From Bermanella sp034112345 (GTDB lineage Bacteria > Pseudomonadota > Gammaproteobacteria > Pseudomonadales > Oceanobacteraceae): DNA of 13,762 bases. Within the stretch, counting starts at the first letter, position 1. Each line of letters starts with the position of its first letter. The position numbers and the translations under genes were made by a program. The notes beneath the pieces are model-generated. The model had not been told where the DNA came from, did no database searches, and saw nothing but the letters and a program-made list of their open reading frames with translations. Below are positions 13,717-13,762 of the stretch, piece by piece. The stretch spans positions 1-13,762 of the forward strand of contig JAWUVN010000070.1 in assembly GCA_034112345.1 (NCBI GenBank), read 5' to 3'.

Positions 13717-13762
13717 TCGCTTAACGAAGCGGCCTTTGAAAAAGGGTTAGAAAATCAGTTTT

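Noticed and set aside
1..13762. CRISPR arrays, insertion sequences, integrases, tRNA genes
   Set aside because: No regularly spaced repeats, transposase or integrase frames, or tRNA T-loop motifs with matching arms were found.

Overview
The window looks like a chromosomal segment of an AT-leaning marine-type gammaproteobacterium, probably an Oceanospirillales or Pseudomonadales relative. The evidence is a pilS-pilR pair next to a type IV pilin-like gene, the divergent bamD / rluD-pgeF neighbourhood, IlvI and IlvH that resemble the enterobacterial AHAS III subunits closely, and stringent-type promoters of the form TTGACG-N16-TAGAAT-GCGC at the right end. The genus cannot be fixed from the sequence alone.

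Layout. Bases 1-36 (minus) hold the first 12 codons of a prepilin-like gene that runs off the left edge; its Shine-Dalgarno lies in an 8-bp hairpin. Then come pilR and pilS (minus, 4-bp overlap), the two-component system for type IV pili. Diverging from pilS is nadE (plus, glutamine-dependent NAD+ synthetase), which converges on bamD (minus, outer-membrane assembly lipoprotein) across a perfect 20-bp bidirectional terminator. Diverging from bamD are rluD (23S rRNA pseudouridine synthase) and pgeF (peptidoglycan-editing factor/laccase-domain protein), overlapping each other. A small exported DUF4124-type protein (minus) converges on pgeF with 12 bp between them. A 433-bp gap with hairpins leads into ilvI-ilvH (plus, acetohydroxyacid synthase, TAATG overlap), closed by a second bidirectional terminator. 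ilvC does not follow. Two divergent transporter genes come next: an EamA/DMT permease (minus) and an MFS permease (plus). The window ends with about 400 non-coding bases and two tandem strong promoters that probably drive an rRNA (or tRNA) operon starting just past the right edge.

The most interesting stretch is 11631-11849 (minus), the leader of the EamA permease gene. It holds a good sigma-70 promoter, an 18-codon peptide gene with tandem Trp codons (MLLLSSFKSFWWLLAFYG), a hairpin over that peptide's end and stop codon, a second 32-codon ORF whose SD touches the first stop and whose own stop overlaps the permease start as ATGA, and two mutually exclusive RNA structures, one of them an intrinsic terminator with a U tract. 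This has the architecture of a tryptophan-sensing, peptide-based attenuator in front of a DMT-family transporter. The other regulatory candidates are the SD-masking hairpin of the pilin-like gene (43-72) and a weaker possible leader ORF upstream of ilvI.
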